A stretch of DNA of 64,000 nucleotides from Cepaea nemoralis (GCA_014155875.1 JACEFZ010004196.1:242001-306000), one strand, 5' to 3'; shown: positions 1-11,279, counted from the stretch's first letter. The notes: a model not told the origin generated them from the sequence alone. Made by a program: numbers and translations.

Positions 1-305
1 AGAGACAGAGAGACAAAGAAAAATACAGAAAGAGACAGAGAAATCAAGAGATAGAGAGAGAGATAAATAAAGACATAGACAGAGAGAAATAAAGAGAGAG
101 ACAGAGGGGAAAGACAAAGGGAAATAAAGAAAGAGATAGAGAGAAATCATTAAAGAGACAGAGACAGAGAGAAATAAAGAGAGAGACAGAGATCAAGAGA
201 GAGGCCCAGAGAACCAAAGAGACAGACAGACAGACAGACAGACAGACGGACAGACAGACAGACAGACAGAAGACAGGCAGACAGACAGACAGACAGACAG
301 ACTTT
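1..305. repeat. GA-rich / (GACA)n simple repeat
   Basis: About 200 bp of AGAGA/GACAGAGA-rich sequence grades into a nearly pure (ACAG)n run from about 221 to 301. Long open frames across it are by-products of the tetranucleotide repeat and the purine bias, not genes. Confidence 0.95.
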
Positions 306-624
306 AGGAAAGTTGCTAAGCTCATGTTGCTTGCTCTCATGGATTTTTTTGTTTTTGTTTTTGCTGTGAAAACTTCATGTCAAGTTACATTTGCAATAAT
401 TATGGAAATAGTTTATATCTGAGGATTTAGTTTCTCGCATGTACCACCCATGAGATATTGTGTCATAAGTACCTGCCCACATATGTTCTGTAATGCTTAG
501 ATGAGCACAGGTGTTCTGTAATGTTTAGATGGCGACATATGTTCTGTAATGCTTGGATGGCCATGCAGCCTGTGGTGCAATTGACAGATGCAAAGTCAGT
601 ACTTGAGGCACACGAGTTTGGGAA
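306..624. other. Non-coding spacer with a short triplicated motif
   Basis: No gene is recognised. Near 480-560 a motif of about 30 bp containing TGTTCTGTAATG is repeated three times imperfectly, a small local minisatellite. The rest is AT-rich unique-looking sequence. Confidence 0.6.
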
Positions 625-833
625 ATTGCCAGTAGTGACTTAGTGACAACTGGCAAGATTGAAGGGAACAGACCAAGAGGAAGACAGAGAGGAAAATACC
701 TGGATGGCTTGGCCACATGGCATGGACGAGACAGGAACACTGAGCTGATCCACGACTCTGGTGATCGAGTGAAATGGCGAGTCATGGCCGCCCACGCTTT
801 CCGGCGTGGCACATGATTGATTGTTGTTGCTGC
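625..833 (+). mobile_element. RTE LINE family A, 5'-truncated 3' end
   Basis: Only the last 200 bp of family A is present. It encodes the C-terminal tail (LVTTGKIEG, RPRGRQRGKYLDGLATWHGR) and ends with a GGCACATGATTGATTG-type tetranucleotide tail. The same 3' end recurs on both strands at 2451, 4484, 15379, 17906, 29209, 35449, 57700 and 59868. Heavy 5' truncation and a microsatellite tail are typical of RTE-clade retrotransposition. The copy abuts the 3' part of the LINE B relative that follows. Confidence 0.85.
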
Positions 834-3480
834 CTTACCAATCCGGATGTTGATTTCCTGATCTAGGGATAATTTGCTATTTACCTCTGATCCTAGATAT
901 ATAAAATGGTCTATCTCCAGTTCGGCGTCGTCAATAAAGATTGACGGTACCCCATGTGCACCTTGTGACATAATCTGTGTCTTCTTTTAGCTAATTGTTA
1001 AACCAAATTCAGAACAAGCATTGGAGAATGCAGATAGTAGACGTAATTCTTCCTCAGAGTGGGTGGTATTTGAACCATCTGCAAACAGCACCTCTCTGAT
1101 CTGTATCCTCCTAATTTTGGTCTTGGCTTTCAATCTCTGAGCATTGTAGAGGCCGCCATCTGAGCGTGAGTGAATGTATATACCACCATCCTCATCATGA
1201 AAGGCATATTTCAGTAGAAGTGAAAAGTATATTCCAAAGAGGGTGGGAGCTAGTACACAACCTTGCTTAACTCCACTCTTGATTTCAAACTCTTCTGAAG
1301 TTGCACCATCAAACTTGATTATACCCTTCATGCCTGTGTGTAACGATTCCACAATGGACAGAAGAGTTGGTGGGCAGCCAATCTTCTTTACTGCCTTGAA
1401 CAGACCCTCATGACTGACCAAATCAAACGCCTTTGTGGGGTCGATGAAGGCAATAAACAGTGGTTGATTCTGTTCACAGCATTTTTCTTGCATTTGTCGC
1501 AATGAGAATATCATATTAATGGTAGACTGGTTCTGTCGGAAACTACACTGTGATTCTGGGTAGACTTGATCTCCTAGGACTTGAAGTCTGCGCAGAACAA
1601 TTCTGGCAAATGCTTTCCCAACAATACACAGAAGTGAGATACCCCTATAGTTGTTACAGTCGCTTTGATCGCCCTTATTCTTGTACAGTGTTATGATGCT
1701 TGAATCTTTGAAATCCCATGGGACTGTATAGTGAGTGTGCCCTGCACACTCCTGATAACCTCTATTGGAATCCCATCCTTACCTGGGGTCTTGCCAGATG
1801 CAAGTTGCAAGATGCAAGATGCAAGTTCATTTATAGCACACTTAACTTCTGTTATGGTGGGAAGTGTGTCCAGGTGGTCAAGAGTTGGTAGAGCCTTTAT
1901 GGCGTTAAGGGCATCATCCGCTAGTTTGGTCTCACTTGAATAAAGTTCCAAATAGTGCTCTACCCATCTATTCATCTGCTGTTTCTTATCAGTGATGATT
2001 TCTCCATTCAAGATTTTCAGTGGTGCACTTCTGTTGATCATTGGACCACAGGCTTTCTTTAACCCTTCATACATGCTTCTGATGTTTCCCTTATCACTTG
2101 CATTTTGAATGGACTCACATCACTTGATCCAACAGTCATTTGCACACTGCCTGGCAGCCTTTTGCATATCCTTCCTAGCTTACTTCAGCTCACTGAGAGT
2201 GTTACTTGTTGTTCTTTCCTTGTTTCTTAAGAGAGCTATCTTCTTTTTATCAATCAAAGGCTGCAGTGTCTGACTGTTTGCCGCAAACCAGTCCTGCCTC
2301 TTATGATCCACAGTGCCGTAAACCCCAACCGTTGTTTTATAAAGAGTTTCCTTAAGTTTACCCCACTTTTCACTTGCTGTACAATTTTCTGATGTATCAG
2401 TGAAAGCGTTTTCAAGTTGCTGTTGGAACTCAAAGCGCTTTTCAGGATCAATCAATCAATCAATCATGTGCCATGCCGGAAAGCGTGGGCGGTCATGATT
2501 CGCCATTTCACTCGATCACCAGAGTCGTGGATCTTTCAGGATCATGGGTGTTAATAATATTATTCCTTGGGCTAGATTTGTGTTTAGCTGTGTAGATTCT
2601 CTTTGGTCTCTGTCTAACCCTTGCAACAACCAAAGAATGATTCGTATCACAGTCAGCACTGTGGAAACTTCAACTTAATGATGTTTGGTTCAGATGTTGT
2701 CTCCGTGTGATGATGAAGTTCAGCTGATGCCAATGGCGGATCTTGGATGTTTCCATGTGATCTTATGCAGGTCTTTTGTTTTAAAAAAGGAGTTTGTAAT
2801 ACATAGGTCATTTCTGGTGCTATGCTCCAGCAGCCTTTGGCCATTTTCATTCATGCGACCAATGTTGTATTTTCCAAGGCACACTGGCCATGAACACGAG
2901 TCCTTGCGCACACAAGCATTGAAATCACCGAGCATATAAATATAGTCGGATTTTGGAACTGCCTTGATCACAGAATCTAACTCCTCATAGAATGAATCCT
3001 TCATATCATCAGGGGAAGTGAGTGTCGATAAATATGCAGTGATAATGGTGGCAAACTCACAAGAGGTTGCCAAGTGCAGGGATAATTGTCTTTCATTACC
3101 TCCACCTGGAATTTTGATCATTCCCAGTAGCGAATTCTACACAGCAAAGCCCACATCATGTTGCCTTTTTTCTGCCTGCTCTCTATCCTTCCAAAAAAAG
3201 GTGTATTTGTTTTCCCTGAGTAACCCTTCCTCAGCGAGGTGAGTCTCCTTCAGGCCAGCAATATCAATGTTAAGAAGATTGAGTTTGGCATCATTCACAG
3301 CCGTTTTTTCACATCGTCAATATTCGTGAGGTCAGTGGAAAATCCTGGACACATGGTTCTTATGTACCAGGTTGCAAGCTGTAGCTTGAGGTTTATATTT
3401 TTCTTTTTAGTAATACCTGGTGCATTGGTTTTACAGCCTGCGATTCAGATTTTGTCCTAGCCCCTAGCACCCATTGAAGC
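834..3480 (-). pseudogene. Degenerate LINE related to family B (endonuclease + RT)
   Basis: Reading right to left, an apurinic-type endonuclease fragment (MLGDFNACV, then ITWKHPRS) lies at 2720-3121, a linker at 2180-2455, and reverse transcriptase pieces at 1691-2074 (GKTPGKDGIPIEV) and 987-1514 (FIDPTKAFD, GVKQGCVLAPTLF, VLFADG). The RT signature FADD reads FADG, and the frame is broken by several indels and stops, so the copy is dead. The region 525-971 adds the post-RT segment (IDHFIYLGSEVN). Motif order and spacing follow the intact LINE B at 18848-22941, but the sequence is a distinct subfamily. An 83-bp RTE A fragment is nested at 2451-2533. Confidence 0.85.
2451..2533 (-). mobile_element. 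83-bp RTE family A end nested in the dead LINE
   Basis: A very short 3' end of family A, starting with its (ATCA)n tail, is flanked by the 11-bp direct repeat TTTCAGGATCA at 2440-2450 and 2534-2544. The repeat lies inside the coding part of the LINE B relative, so this insertion is younger than that LINE. It is one of the shortest target-primed insertions in the window. Confidence 0.85.
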
Positions 3481-3599
3481 AGGCAGGCTGTGGCGGATCA
3501 GCACCCAATTGGCCGGGGCTGCCCAGATTGAGGCGGGTGGTAGCTGATCAGTGACATCTGTAGGTGTCTCCCACCGTCAGAGGCAACCCGAAGCACCCC

Positions 3600-4095
3600 A
3601 TGTCTACGCCAGTTGACAAGGACTTATAACCGTAACTGCTACCTCTTGCTTTAATTCCGAGACTGGTTAAGACCAGGGATAGAGTTATACCTCATCATAG
3701 CTAAAAGCCTGGGCTAAAATATTGAGACCATGTGTTGCCCATGCAGCATGATTCCTCTCTCTGCCTGTCTAGTTCACTCCAGAGGAAAGATAACAGCAAT
3801 ACATCTGGAACAAGACAAGCTGCAGAAACTGCCAGATCAGCAAAATACTGCTCTAACTGTCCGCCTGTCGGACATTTGATTCCAGACCAGCCTGGTCTGC
3901 CCTGCTATGACATTTTGTCTTTAGGTTGCATTTCCTCGCACCAGGATAAGGCTTGTACCCTCCGAATTGCGCTCTTCCGCCCGAAGCCATTGGCACAATG
4001 TGGGGTGTCAGGTTTGGTAAGCGCCGCCCAACATTAGGTGCTAACAGAAAGCAGGTAGTACCGTCTGCTGTCATTATGGTAGCTCAGTCATAAAG
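3600..4095. repeat. Dispersed repeat R1, copy 1
   Basis: This segment aligns by eye over about 450 bp with 8100-8545. Shared blocks include GACCAGGGATRGAGTTA, TTTACTCCAGAGGAAAG, ACATCTGGARCAAGACAAGC and GCTAACAGAAAGCAGGTAGTA. No durable frame is common to both copies. It lies just beyond the 5' end of the minus-strand LINE relative and may be that LINE's 5' UTR or an independent non-autonomous element. Confidence 0.75.
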
Positions 4096-4385
4096 AAAGA
4101 AACAGTGAAAGATAAACTCTATGGAACACTGTATGAACTAAAAAAGACAGTAAAGTGTATACAAGAGACAAAACTACAGATACAAACAATAAACTTCAAG
4201 CGAATGAAGGAAGAAGAAACTTGAATGTAAAGGAATAATACAAGATAGTTAATGTTTTTTGCAATAATATCTGGTAATTTATAAATCTTTGGATTTTTGA
4301 TGTCTTCCTGCTGTGTACTTTCTCTGATGTCTAACTCAAATGAGATATAAGCTTCACTATTAGTTTATGGGCCGTCAGATCTCTG

Positions 4386-5122
4386 TTTTTCTGCTCACTA
4401 GCTTTAAACTCACTCAAGCATAGTCCATACACGTTCTACTACTTCTTGTGCACTGGACTTATTTTTGTGTATGGATTAGCTTTACTAACTAACTGATGTA
4501 TGGAAGTGAGGCGTGGACAATAAGCAGTCAAGTTGAAAAACAGCTGATAGCTGTGGAAATGTGGTTTCTGAGGAAAATGCAAAGAATACCATGGACAGAC
4601 AGAAAAACCAATGAACAAGTCCTTCAAGAAACAAATGAAGATCGTAAACTGATTAGAGACATTAGACGTAGACAGTCAAAAATTTTTTGGCATGTTATGA
4701 GAAGAAATGAATTAGAGAACTTGGTGACAACTGGCAAGATCGGAGGAAAGAGACCAAGGGGAAGACCGAGAAGTAAATACCTGGATGGCTTGGCCACATG
4801 GCATGGTCGAGACAGGAACACAGAGCTTATCCACGACTCTGTTGATCGAGTGAGATGGTAGAACATGACTGCCCATGCTTACCGGCATGGCACATGATGG
4901 ATGGAACTAACTGATTAGCTTTCCTTATTACCAGTGTCCCTCGCCATCAGGTGAACCCATTCCAACTTCTGAGGTACCTGTAATTTATGTCCCCAAGTCA
5001 AGGACGAGAAGTCAACATTTTAGACCAACTGACAGGTGTAGGCATTAAAACCACTACCTCATCATCAGCACACCAGATATTTAAAAGCCAGCGTTCTTAT
5101 CCATTTGGCCATGCTGACCTTG
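4386..5122 (-). mobile_element. SINE F (tRNA-derived), split by an RTE A insertion
   Basis: On the minus strand the element begins with a tRNA-like head (GGTCAGCATGGCCAAATGG, an A-box match of tRNA-Leu/Ser type) and ends in an A-rich tail. The flanking direct repeat AGATCTCTG occurs at 4377-4385 and 5123-5131. Family A sits inside at 4484-4912. Other copies lie at 9388-9668, 24778-26110, 56396-56684 and 60890-61045. Confidence 0.85.
4484..4912 (+). mobile_element. RTE LINE family A, truncated, inside SINE F
   Basis: The insert encodes the C-terminal part of the RTE protein (MYGSEAWTISSQVEK, FLRKMQRIPWTDRK, then RPRGRPRSKYLDGLATW) with a terminal stop and a GATGGATGG-type tail. The 10-bp duplication GATTAGCTTT flanks it at 4474-4483 and 4913-4922, both within SINE F sequence, so it postdates the SINE. 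Confidence 0.9.
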
Positions 5123-5329
5123 AGATCTCTGTAAAATATTCCTTGGACCACAACATGTGAGACAAATAACTGAGATCTCATGCAAGATTTATTCTTGAAG
5201 GATGTGCTCTCTCATCAGTTCAGAGTAGAGATATTTTAACTCTGATTCAGAATGTGTGAAACAAGTGACTTGCATGCATACAGCTGCCTGTTCTCAAATG
5301 AAATGTTATTTCATGATCATGTCTTGCAG

Positions 5330-6830
5330 CTATAAGAAATTACATGGCGATTATTGAGGTAAGAAGAGTAATGGATGGGCCAGATAAGATCAACGTTATT
5401 AGAGATGCCGGACAAACAGATGACTTAAGGAGATCTGTGAATGTGCTTCCTTGTTCAGAATGAGGGAGATGGGAGTAAAGCAGGGAGTCATCAGACATAA
5501 CATTTTGCCAAGAGCAATAGACATTTAATTAACCAATACAGAGCTAGTGAGATCAGTTGATATATGCTGGTGGAGATGTTAAGCAAGAGATCGGAATACC
5601 ATATCGGATGTTGATCCTCATTATTCACTAATCACTACAAGAAATGATAGATACAACTGCAACAGAAAGTCCAAACAAAGGATTTAGTCTAAATAACTGA
5701 AAAACAGAATTAATGGTTATTGCAAAGAAATATCTCTCAAATGCAACATCAAAGTGAATGGAACCAATCCAAATCAAAATAATATATTTAAGTATTTTGG
5801 TAGTTTAATGATAGAAGAGGAAGACATAGTAAGGGAGTTAAATTAAGAATAGCCTAAGAAAAAGTAGCATTTTACAAGATGTAGAATATGATTCACTCAG
5901 GCATGTTTCCTTAGTGACTTAATGAGTATGCTCAGGAAGATAGAGATGGGGAGTGATTGTTGTCTCTGGAGCGGTCACAACTGGCAAAGATTAGTTTCAT
6001 TTTCGTGCCAGGGCATGCAGGTATACACGGAAATGAGCAGGCTGACAGGCTAGCAGGTAAGGCTACTGTGGAGGGCAGACGAGCCATGAACCAGGCTGAT
6101 GTACTGAATGCTCTATGAGAAGTAAGTCGTTTGCGAGAACCAAGTGATGACTGTAAATTTTCATCCATGGTCAGATTGCGAGAACAAGAAGTTAAAAGAG
6201 GTGTGGCCAAACAAGAACGCTATGCAGGAAGCCAAAGAAGATTAATAAACCAACACAGAACTGGTGTCGTCGGTTGCTAAACGCTGCGGGATTTACTAAG
6301 GAGGGGATCCGAGCACTTATGGACTAAATGGTTCGATGTGCAATGAGGATGATCTTTCGACTAACTAACTAACTAACTAACTAAACTAACTAACTAACTA
6401 ACTAACCAACCAACTAACCAACCAACTAACCAACCAACTAAAATGTAGAATATTCTCTGCAATTTATCTTTGTCAATCGCGGTGAGGAAGAAAGTTCTTA
6501 AGAGCTATATTGAGTCAATCCTGGTGTATTGAAGAGAATCATGGACAATTAGCAGACAAGTGAGGAATTATGTGGAAGCCACGGAGATGTGGTTTTATAG
6601 ATGACTGATGAGAACATCATAGACAGAGGGAAAGAGTTAATTCACAAAGAGGGCTGGTTACTTGCATCAGAAGAAGACAGTCCACATTCTTTTGGCAGGT
6701 CATGAGAAGGGGAACGTTGGAATATTTTGTCACAATGGGAAGGTTGGAGGAGAAAAGAGGCAGGGGAAGACCAAGAGAGAAGATGATGGATAGTTTGACA
6801 TTATGGTATGGAGGAACATCAGTATGAGAA
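5330..6830 (+). pseudogene. Old RTE-like LINE copy, interrupted by LINE C
   Basis: Weak but ordered matches to the RTE family A protein are readable. A segment near 5730-5885 corresponds to the 'IKVNG..YFGS' region, and 6440-6780 corresponds to the section leading to a HVMRRGTLEY-like motif and an RGRPREK-type basic tail. Stops and indels are frequent, so this is an older relative than family A proper. LINE C interrupts it at 5890-6442. Confidence 0.65.
5890..6442 (+). mobile_element. LINE C 3' end (RNase H region) with (ACTA)n tail
   Basis: The fragment encodes the C-terminal half of an RNase H domain (FVPGHAGIHGNEQADRLAGK, read with minor frame breaks) followed by a short 3' UTR with GAGCACTTATGG and an (ACTA)n/(ACCA)n tail at about 6361-6440. 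An 11-bp duplication ATGTAGAATAT at 5879-5889 and 6443-6453 bounds it inside the old RTE copy. RNase H in a LINE points to the I group. Confidence 0.85.
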
Positions 6831-7045
6831 ATGAATAGCATGTCACAAGACAGAATACTGTGGACAGACATGATCACCAAAGCCACGTGGCATGGAGGTA
6901 CATCAGTATCAGAAATGATTGGCATGTCACAAGACAGGATACTGTGGACAGGCATGATCACCAAAGCCACACTGCATGGAAAAACATCAGTATCGTATAT
7001 GATTGGTATGTCACAAAACAGGATACTGTGGACAGACACACTAAA
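6800..7045 (+). repeat. About 84-bp tandem repeat, three units
   Basis: The block containing ATGTCACAAGACAG, ATACTGTGGACAG and ATGATCACCAAAGCCAC occurs three times head to tail with about 10% divergence. It overlaps the 3' end of the old RTE copy and probably arose by tandem duplication of that end. Confidence 0.85.
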
Positions 7046-8099
7046 CCTCCACTACATGGACTACAAGAAGAAGAAGTGTCAATGTTTCCTCGAGCATTGT
7101 CAATTGTCATTTATAATGGACTTATATCTTTATTTTCCTGACATTTAATTGACAGTGATTTGATGGTCATTTTCCCAGCCAAAAGAACTCATATCAACAT
7201 TACATTGTTTGTTTCTGCTTTGAAAGATGATCAGTTCTTATACGATCAAATATAGGTATTCATGTACAGTATACAGTATACACGGAATATAGGTTATTTA
7301 TTATAAAATCAAATTATTCAGCAGCTCATCATTGTGAAATGGTTAAGCCACCCTCCTCTTCCTAAGAAGGCAGCAGGTTCATCTTTAGACTCTGTCATTC
7401 AGTTCACAAGTGCGATTTTTTTCACAGACCCATTTCACAGACAGTTCATGCTCTGTGTGACACTTTCAACAAGCCACTCAGTGGAAAGACAACCAAGCTA
7501 AGTGGGAGAGAACCAGGTGCAAGGAAGCCACTCCTCTTACCTTTAACTCCTTTATATTAAATTGTTAACAATTTCAGAGAGCTCAGAGAGATCTTTGTAT
7601 GCTGCATATCAGAAATGTAGTTATGAACCGGATTATCAACGATCTAAGAGAAATGTAACAATGCAACCTACCAGCCACCAGTTGAGAAGATTACATACAG
7701 TATAGCTAGCGAAATACGTCCTAGATCAAAATGTGATCCCTCTAGTGGTTCTTTGAAGTTCACTGGTGAATCTACATTTTAAAAATATAAATATAATTAA
7801 ATACAGTACACAACACAGGGCGGTTAACTACGAGTATGACTAATGGCACATCTGTCAACTCATACATGAAAGTCTTCATTTTCTTTTTTTTTTACATTTT
7901 TATCAATGTATGGACACATAATGTACAGTTAAAGTAAATCATGTTAACCTGAAGCTAGTGTTGAAATTCAAAATATCTAGATACATGGATAACAACAGAT
8001 AAAAGATGTCATGCAGAGATAAAAAAACAGAATCCTACTACTTGCCCTTGTCGCCCTGGCTGATGATAGCTTGTTACATTGTGCTTCAAATAAGGCATA
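7046..8099. other. AT-rich stretch without recognised genes
   Basis: No gene is supported here. The only repeat recognised is the element D piece at 7320-7545. The remainder (for example 7546-8099) is AT-rich, with short poly-T and poly-A runs and no frame longer than expected by chance. Confidence 0.6.
7320..7545 (+). mobile_element. Element D fragment with tRNA-like head
   Basis: A tRNA-like start (TGAAATGGTTAAGCC, then AGGTTCATC) is followed by body sequence shared with 11280-11550, 14102-14755 and 58430-58970 (GTTCACAAGTGC, TTCATGCTCTGTG, ACACTTTC). The copy is diverged and lacks the 3' tail. Confidence 0.65.
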
Positions 8100-8545
8100 A
8101 TAACTACAACCCATAGAGGGGACCAGGGATGGAGTTAAACCTCTCTATAGCACAAAGCCGGAGCTAAATTGTAGAGACTATATGTTGCCCAAGCGCACAA
8201 TCCCTCTCTCAGCCTGCCTAGTTTACTCCAGAGGAAAGGTAACACAAATACATCTGGAGCAAGACAAGCTGCTGGATTAGCAAACAATACCTTAACTGTC
8301 CACCTGTCACAGCTTCGATCCTAGAACAGTTGATGACCAAAACTTAGGGCCTGGTCTGCCCTGCCATGATATTTAGTTTTTAGGTTGTATTTCCTCACAC
8401 TAGGATAAAGCTTGTACCCTTCCAATTGTGCTCCTCCACGCGAGGCTGTTGACACAATGTGGGTGTTGATTTTGGTGAGTACCGCCCAACATTCGGCGCT
8501 AACAGAAAGCAGGTAGTAACATCTACTGCTGTTATAAGGTAGCTC
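8100..8545. repeat. Dispersed repeat R1, copy 2
   Basis: This is the second copy of the repeat at 3600-4095, in the same orientation. Both copies end at a GTAGCTCAGTCA motif. The two copies differ by indels, including an insertion near 8325-8350. Confidence 0.75.
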
Positions 8546-8599
8546 AGTCACATCTGACTAAGACCTAACAACAATAAAATAAAAAAACAGAACAGTTTG

Positions 8600-9012
8600 T
8601 GCAAAAACTGCAATTTCTAAATTGAAGAACATCTTATGTAATACAACCTCACCAATGGATGTTAGAAAACAAATTCTTGGATGTTACATAGAACCAGTTC
8701 TAACAAATGGCCATGAACCCTGGACAATTAGTAAACCAGCAAAACAAATCCCTGGAAGCTTCAGAGGTCTAGTTTCACAGAAGAATGCTGAAAATTCCTT
8801 GCACAGTGAACATGAGTAATATAAATGTTTTGAAAGAGGTTCACACACAATGATAACTTATCACAAACATCATAAAAAGGCAGTCATTATTTGTTTGGCC
8901 ACATTATAAGAGCAAAACAGCTAGAACATATTGTAACAACTGGAAAGATGTGTGAAAAGGAAAATAGAGGAAAACAGCAAGAGATAATTATTAACAGCCT
9001 TGTGTCATGGCA
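8600..9012 (+). pseudogene. Old RTE-like LINE fragment
   Basis: A decayed RTE C-terminal region. MKNILCNTTSPMDVRKQ and GCYIEPVLTNGHEPWTIS parallel the family A segments beginning MKNILTNKKMS and GYIEPVLLYGCETW, followed by LFGHIIRAKQLEHIVTTGKM-like sequence. Multiple stops are present. Confidence 0.7.
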
Positions 9013-9044
9013 CTAAAGAGTGTCAGTGCACAAACTGATGCATG

Positions 9045-9394
9045 CACTTTGAGATCCCCAAATGTGGAGAAGAGCCTGTTGGCAAGGCACTTGCTGCCGA
9101 TCACTTTGAAATCCCCAAATGTGGAGAAGAGCCTGTTGGCAAGGCACTTGCTGCCGATCACTTTGAGATCCCCAAATGTGGAGAAGAGCCTGTTGGCAAG
9201 GCACTTGCTGCCGATCACTTTGAAATCCCCAAATGTGGAGAAGAGCCTGTTGGCAAGGCACTTGCTGCCGATCACTTTGAGATCCCCAAATGTGGAGAAG
9301 AGCCTGTTGGCAAGGCACTTGCTGCCGATCACTTTGAAATCCCCAAATGTGGAGAAGAGCCTGTTGGCAAGGCACTTGCTGCCAATCACTTTGA
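9045..9394. repeat. 57-bp minisatellite with 114-bp higher-order unit
   Basis: Six nearly identical 57-bp units run head to tail. They differ mainly at one base, GAGATCC versus GAAATCC, which alternates strictly A-B-A-B-A-B, so the real repeat period is 114 bp. Because 57 is a multiple of 3 and the unit lacks stops in several frames, long open frames appear on both strands at once (9007-9444 plus, 8991-9389 minus). They have no coding support beyond repetition. Confidence 0.95.
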
Positions 9395-9668
9395 ACTCAA
9401 GCCTAGTCCATACAGGTGCTACTACATCTAGTGCACTGGAATGATTTTTTCATGTGGATTAGTTTTCCCTATTAACAGTGTCCCTCACCATCAAGCGAAC
9501 CCACTCCGACTTCAGAGATACTTATAATTTACATCCCAAAAGTCAAGCTCGAGAAGTCAACACTTTAGCTCAACTGACCGGTGTCGGGGTTGAATCCGAT
9601 AACTCAGCATCAGTAAATTGGAAGTTTAAGTGCCAGCGCTCTTCCCCAATCGGCCATGTTGACCTCGT
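9388..9668 (-). mobile_element. SINE F, full-length-like copy
   Basis: Read on the minus strand: tRNA-like head GTCAACATGGCCGATTGG with a degenerate B box GGATTCAACCCC, then the F body (GGTTCGCTTGATGGTGAGGG, ACTGTTAATAGGGAAAACT) and 3' part. Its 3' end abuts the 57-bp minisatellite, which contains a similar CACTTTGA string. Confidence 0.85.
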
Positions 9669-10368
9669 TGACAGCCTATGCTCTACTTGGAGATAATAGA
9701 CAGAATAAGAAGAAATCCATTAGGAGTCTCTCCTTCTTCTTTTTCTTCTTCTTCTTTTAATTCTCTAATGGAGCAGATGCCCTCAACCAACTCATGTCAC
9801 TCCCTCAATGAACTCGTGTCAAGCTGTACTATCTTTTGCTATAATTGCAATACAATGTTTCAACAACACCTTAGGGGCTGTTTGTCTGGACATGACCAGA
9901 TGGAAATACCAGAAGACTGTACAATAATACAATTGTGATGGAAAGCATGCGTAACAACAATCAAAACCCTGCCAAGTATTGTCTGTGGCTGTGACATTCA
10001 GCTGCTAAGGTCAATAATAAGAGTTGCTAATGGCAATACAAAAAGGTAAATGCAGAACATTGATACTGATTAAAGAACCAAACCAGTCTGCTATGATACC
10101 AGCAACATACCAAAAGAAAATGCAACAGAAGTAAAGAATCGGTTTTGAATAATAATTGACTCACAAGAAGTTATGACACTGTATGAAGCTATACATCATG
10201 AAGCAATTAAAATCTGTATGGATTGGAACACACAGAACAACTAAGAGTAAGAGCATTCATGTTACTTGTGGCAACTTATGAGTGTCAAACCTGGGCACGT
10301 TTCCAAATCAGATGAAAAGCAATTTGAATATAATTGTTACATTAGATGAAAAAAGAACAAACAGATCT
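9669..10368. other. Mostly unassigned, with RTE traces
   Basis: No intact gene. Near 10250-10330 a short stretch (TYECQTWARF in one frame) resembles the RTE motif YGCETW, so at least part is a decayed RTE. A CTT-rich patch lies at 9728-9758. Confidence 0.5.
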
Positions 10369-10514
10369 CCGGGAAGGTTAACAGGGTCAACAAATGCCCG
10401 CAGAAGTCGGATGTGTCGGCCTAACGGCGCAAAAACGCAGCTCTGCTGTAAACAGACACAACGCAATCACATCCGGAAAAAAAACAACTCTGGATGAACG
10501 AAGAAGAAGAAGAA
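10369..10514 (+). mobile_element. Short element G with (GAA)n tail
   Basis: This 146-bp element starts CCGGGAAGGTTAAC, has an internal GTCGGATGTGTCGGCC, and ends in (AAG)n. The 14-bp duplication GAACAAACAGATCT at 10355-10368 and 10515-10528 bounds it exactly. Related copies: 14985-15123 (minus), 23925-24065 (minus), and the 3' end of LINE H at 44560-44706. I see no clear tRNA-type A and B boxes. Confidence 0.9.
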
Positions 10515-10654
10515 GAACAAACAGATCTATCCAAGAAGAACTAAATATTCAAGGAGACTGGTTTTAACTGATTAATTAAGTGCCATGGGGTGATTAATCA
10601 TCTTAAATGACTTTCTGCATCTGCCAATAGCTTATATACAGTAGTTTTTCCTAT

Positions 10655-10995
10655 GCAACCCCCTTTAATTTGATATATAATACAGCATCTCTGCTACCAT
10701 ACTAACAGATTTTAAGTCATAACTGTGACTCACCCCTACTTCCCATTTTCTGCCATCCATTTTTGTTTGGTCCAAACACACATTTTGTTTGGCACTAAAT
10801 CAGCTAAAGACAACTAAAATTGGGGGAAATGAAATATATTGGGCATATGAAAATATATGAATGTCTGGAAAAGATGACTATGGGCGGATGTGTATTGGGG
10901 AAGAAGAGAAGAAGAAGACCATATCTGGCTTAGGATAGAGAGAAATTTTGAAACTGTTATGCTAGAATGTTCTGCACAGGATAAATAACTAGATG
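10655..10995 (+). repeat. Dispersed repeat L plus RTE-like C-terminal scrap
   Basis: Positions 10658-10800 match 27545-27690 (ACCCCTACTTCCCATTTTCTGCC, TCCAAAC, TTTGTTTGGCA), with a weaker third copy at about 60350-60400. The following 200 bp read weakly as a LINE C-terminus (YIGHMKIYECLEKMTMGG, GKKRRRPY). Repeat L may be part of an uncharacterised LINE. Confidence 0.6.
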
Positions 10996-11279
10996 ATGAT
11001 GATAAATAGACAGGTATGCTAAGAATGAACAAATAAACAAACAAACAAATTACCTGTAAGAGAAAAGTAAATTCCCCCAGAAATGATTATAACAATGGCT
11101 ATCATTTTGCAAGCAGTCAGGAAACTTTGCACCCTCAGCAAAACTTTCAGAAAGAAGCAGTTTATGGCACCAAATGTTACTGAAAGTTACAAGCAATATT
11201 ACATCGAAATTACTGTAAAAATATGAAAAATATACATTTATTTATCTAAACATCAGCATCATCACTACTAAAATCATTT

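Noticed and set aside
44..340. Ser/Leu/Cys-rich 98-residue frame on minus
   Set aside because: It is the translation of a (GACA)n/GA simple repeat; no coding signature outside the repeat.
9045..9394. CRISPR array
   Set aside because: Units are identical throughout with no variable spacers; a minisatellite in an animal genome.
9007..9444. Repeat protein of 129-145 residues in several frames on both strands
   Set aside because: Frames are open on both strands only because the 57-bp satellite unit is a multiple of three and lacks stops; no independent support.
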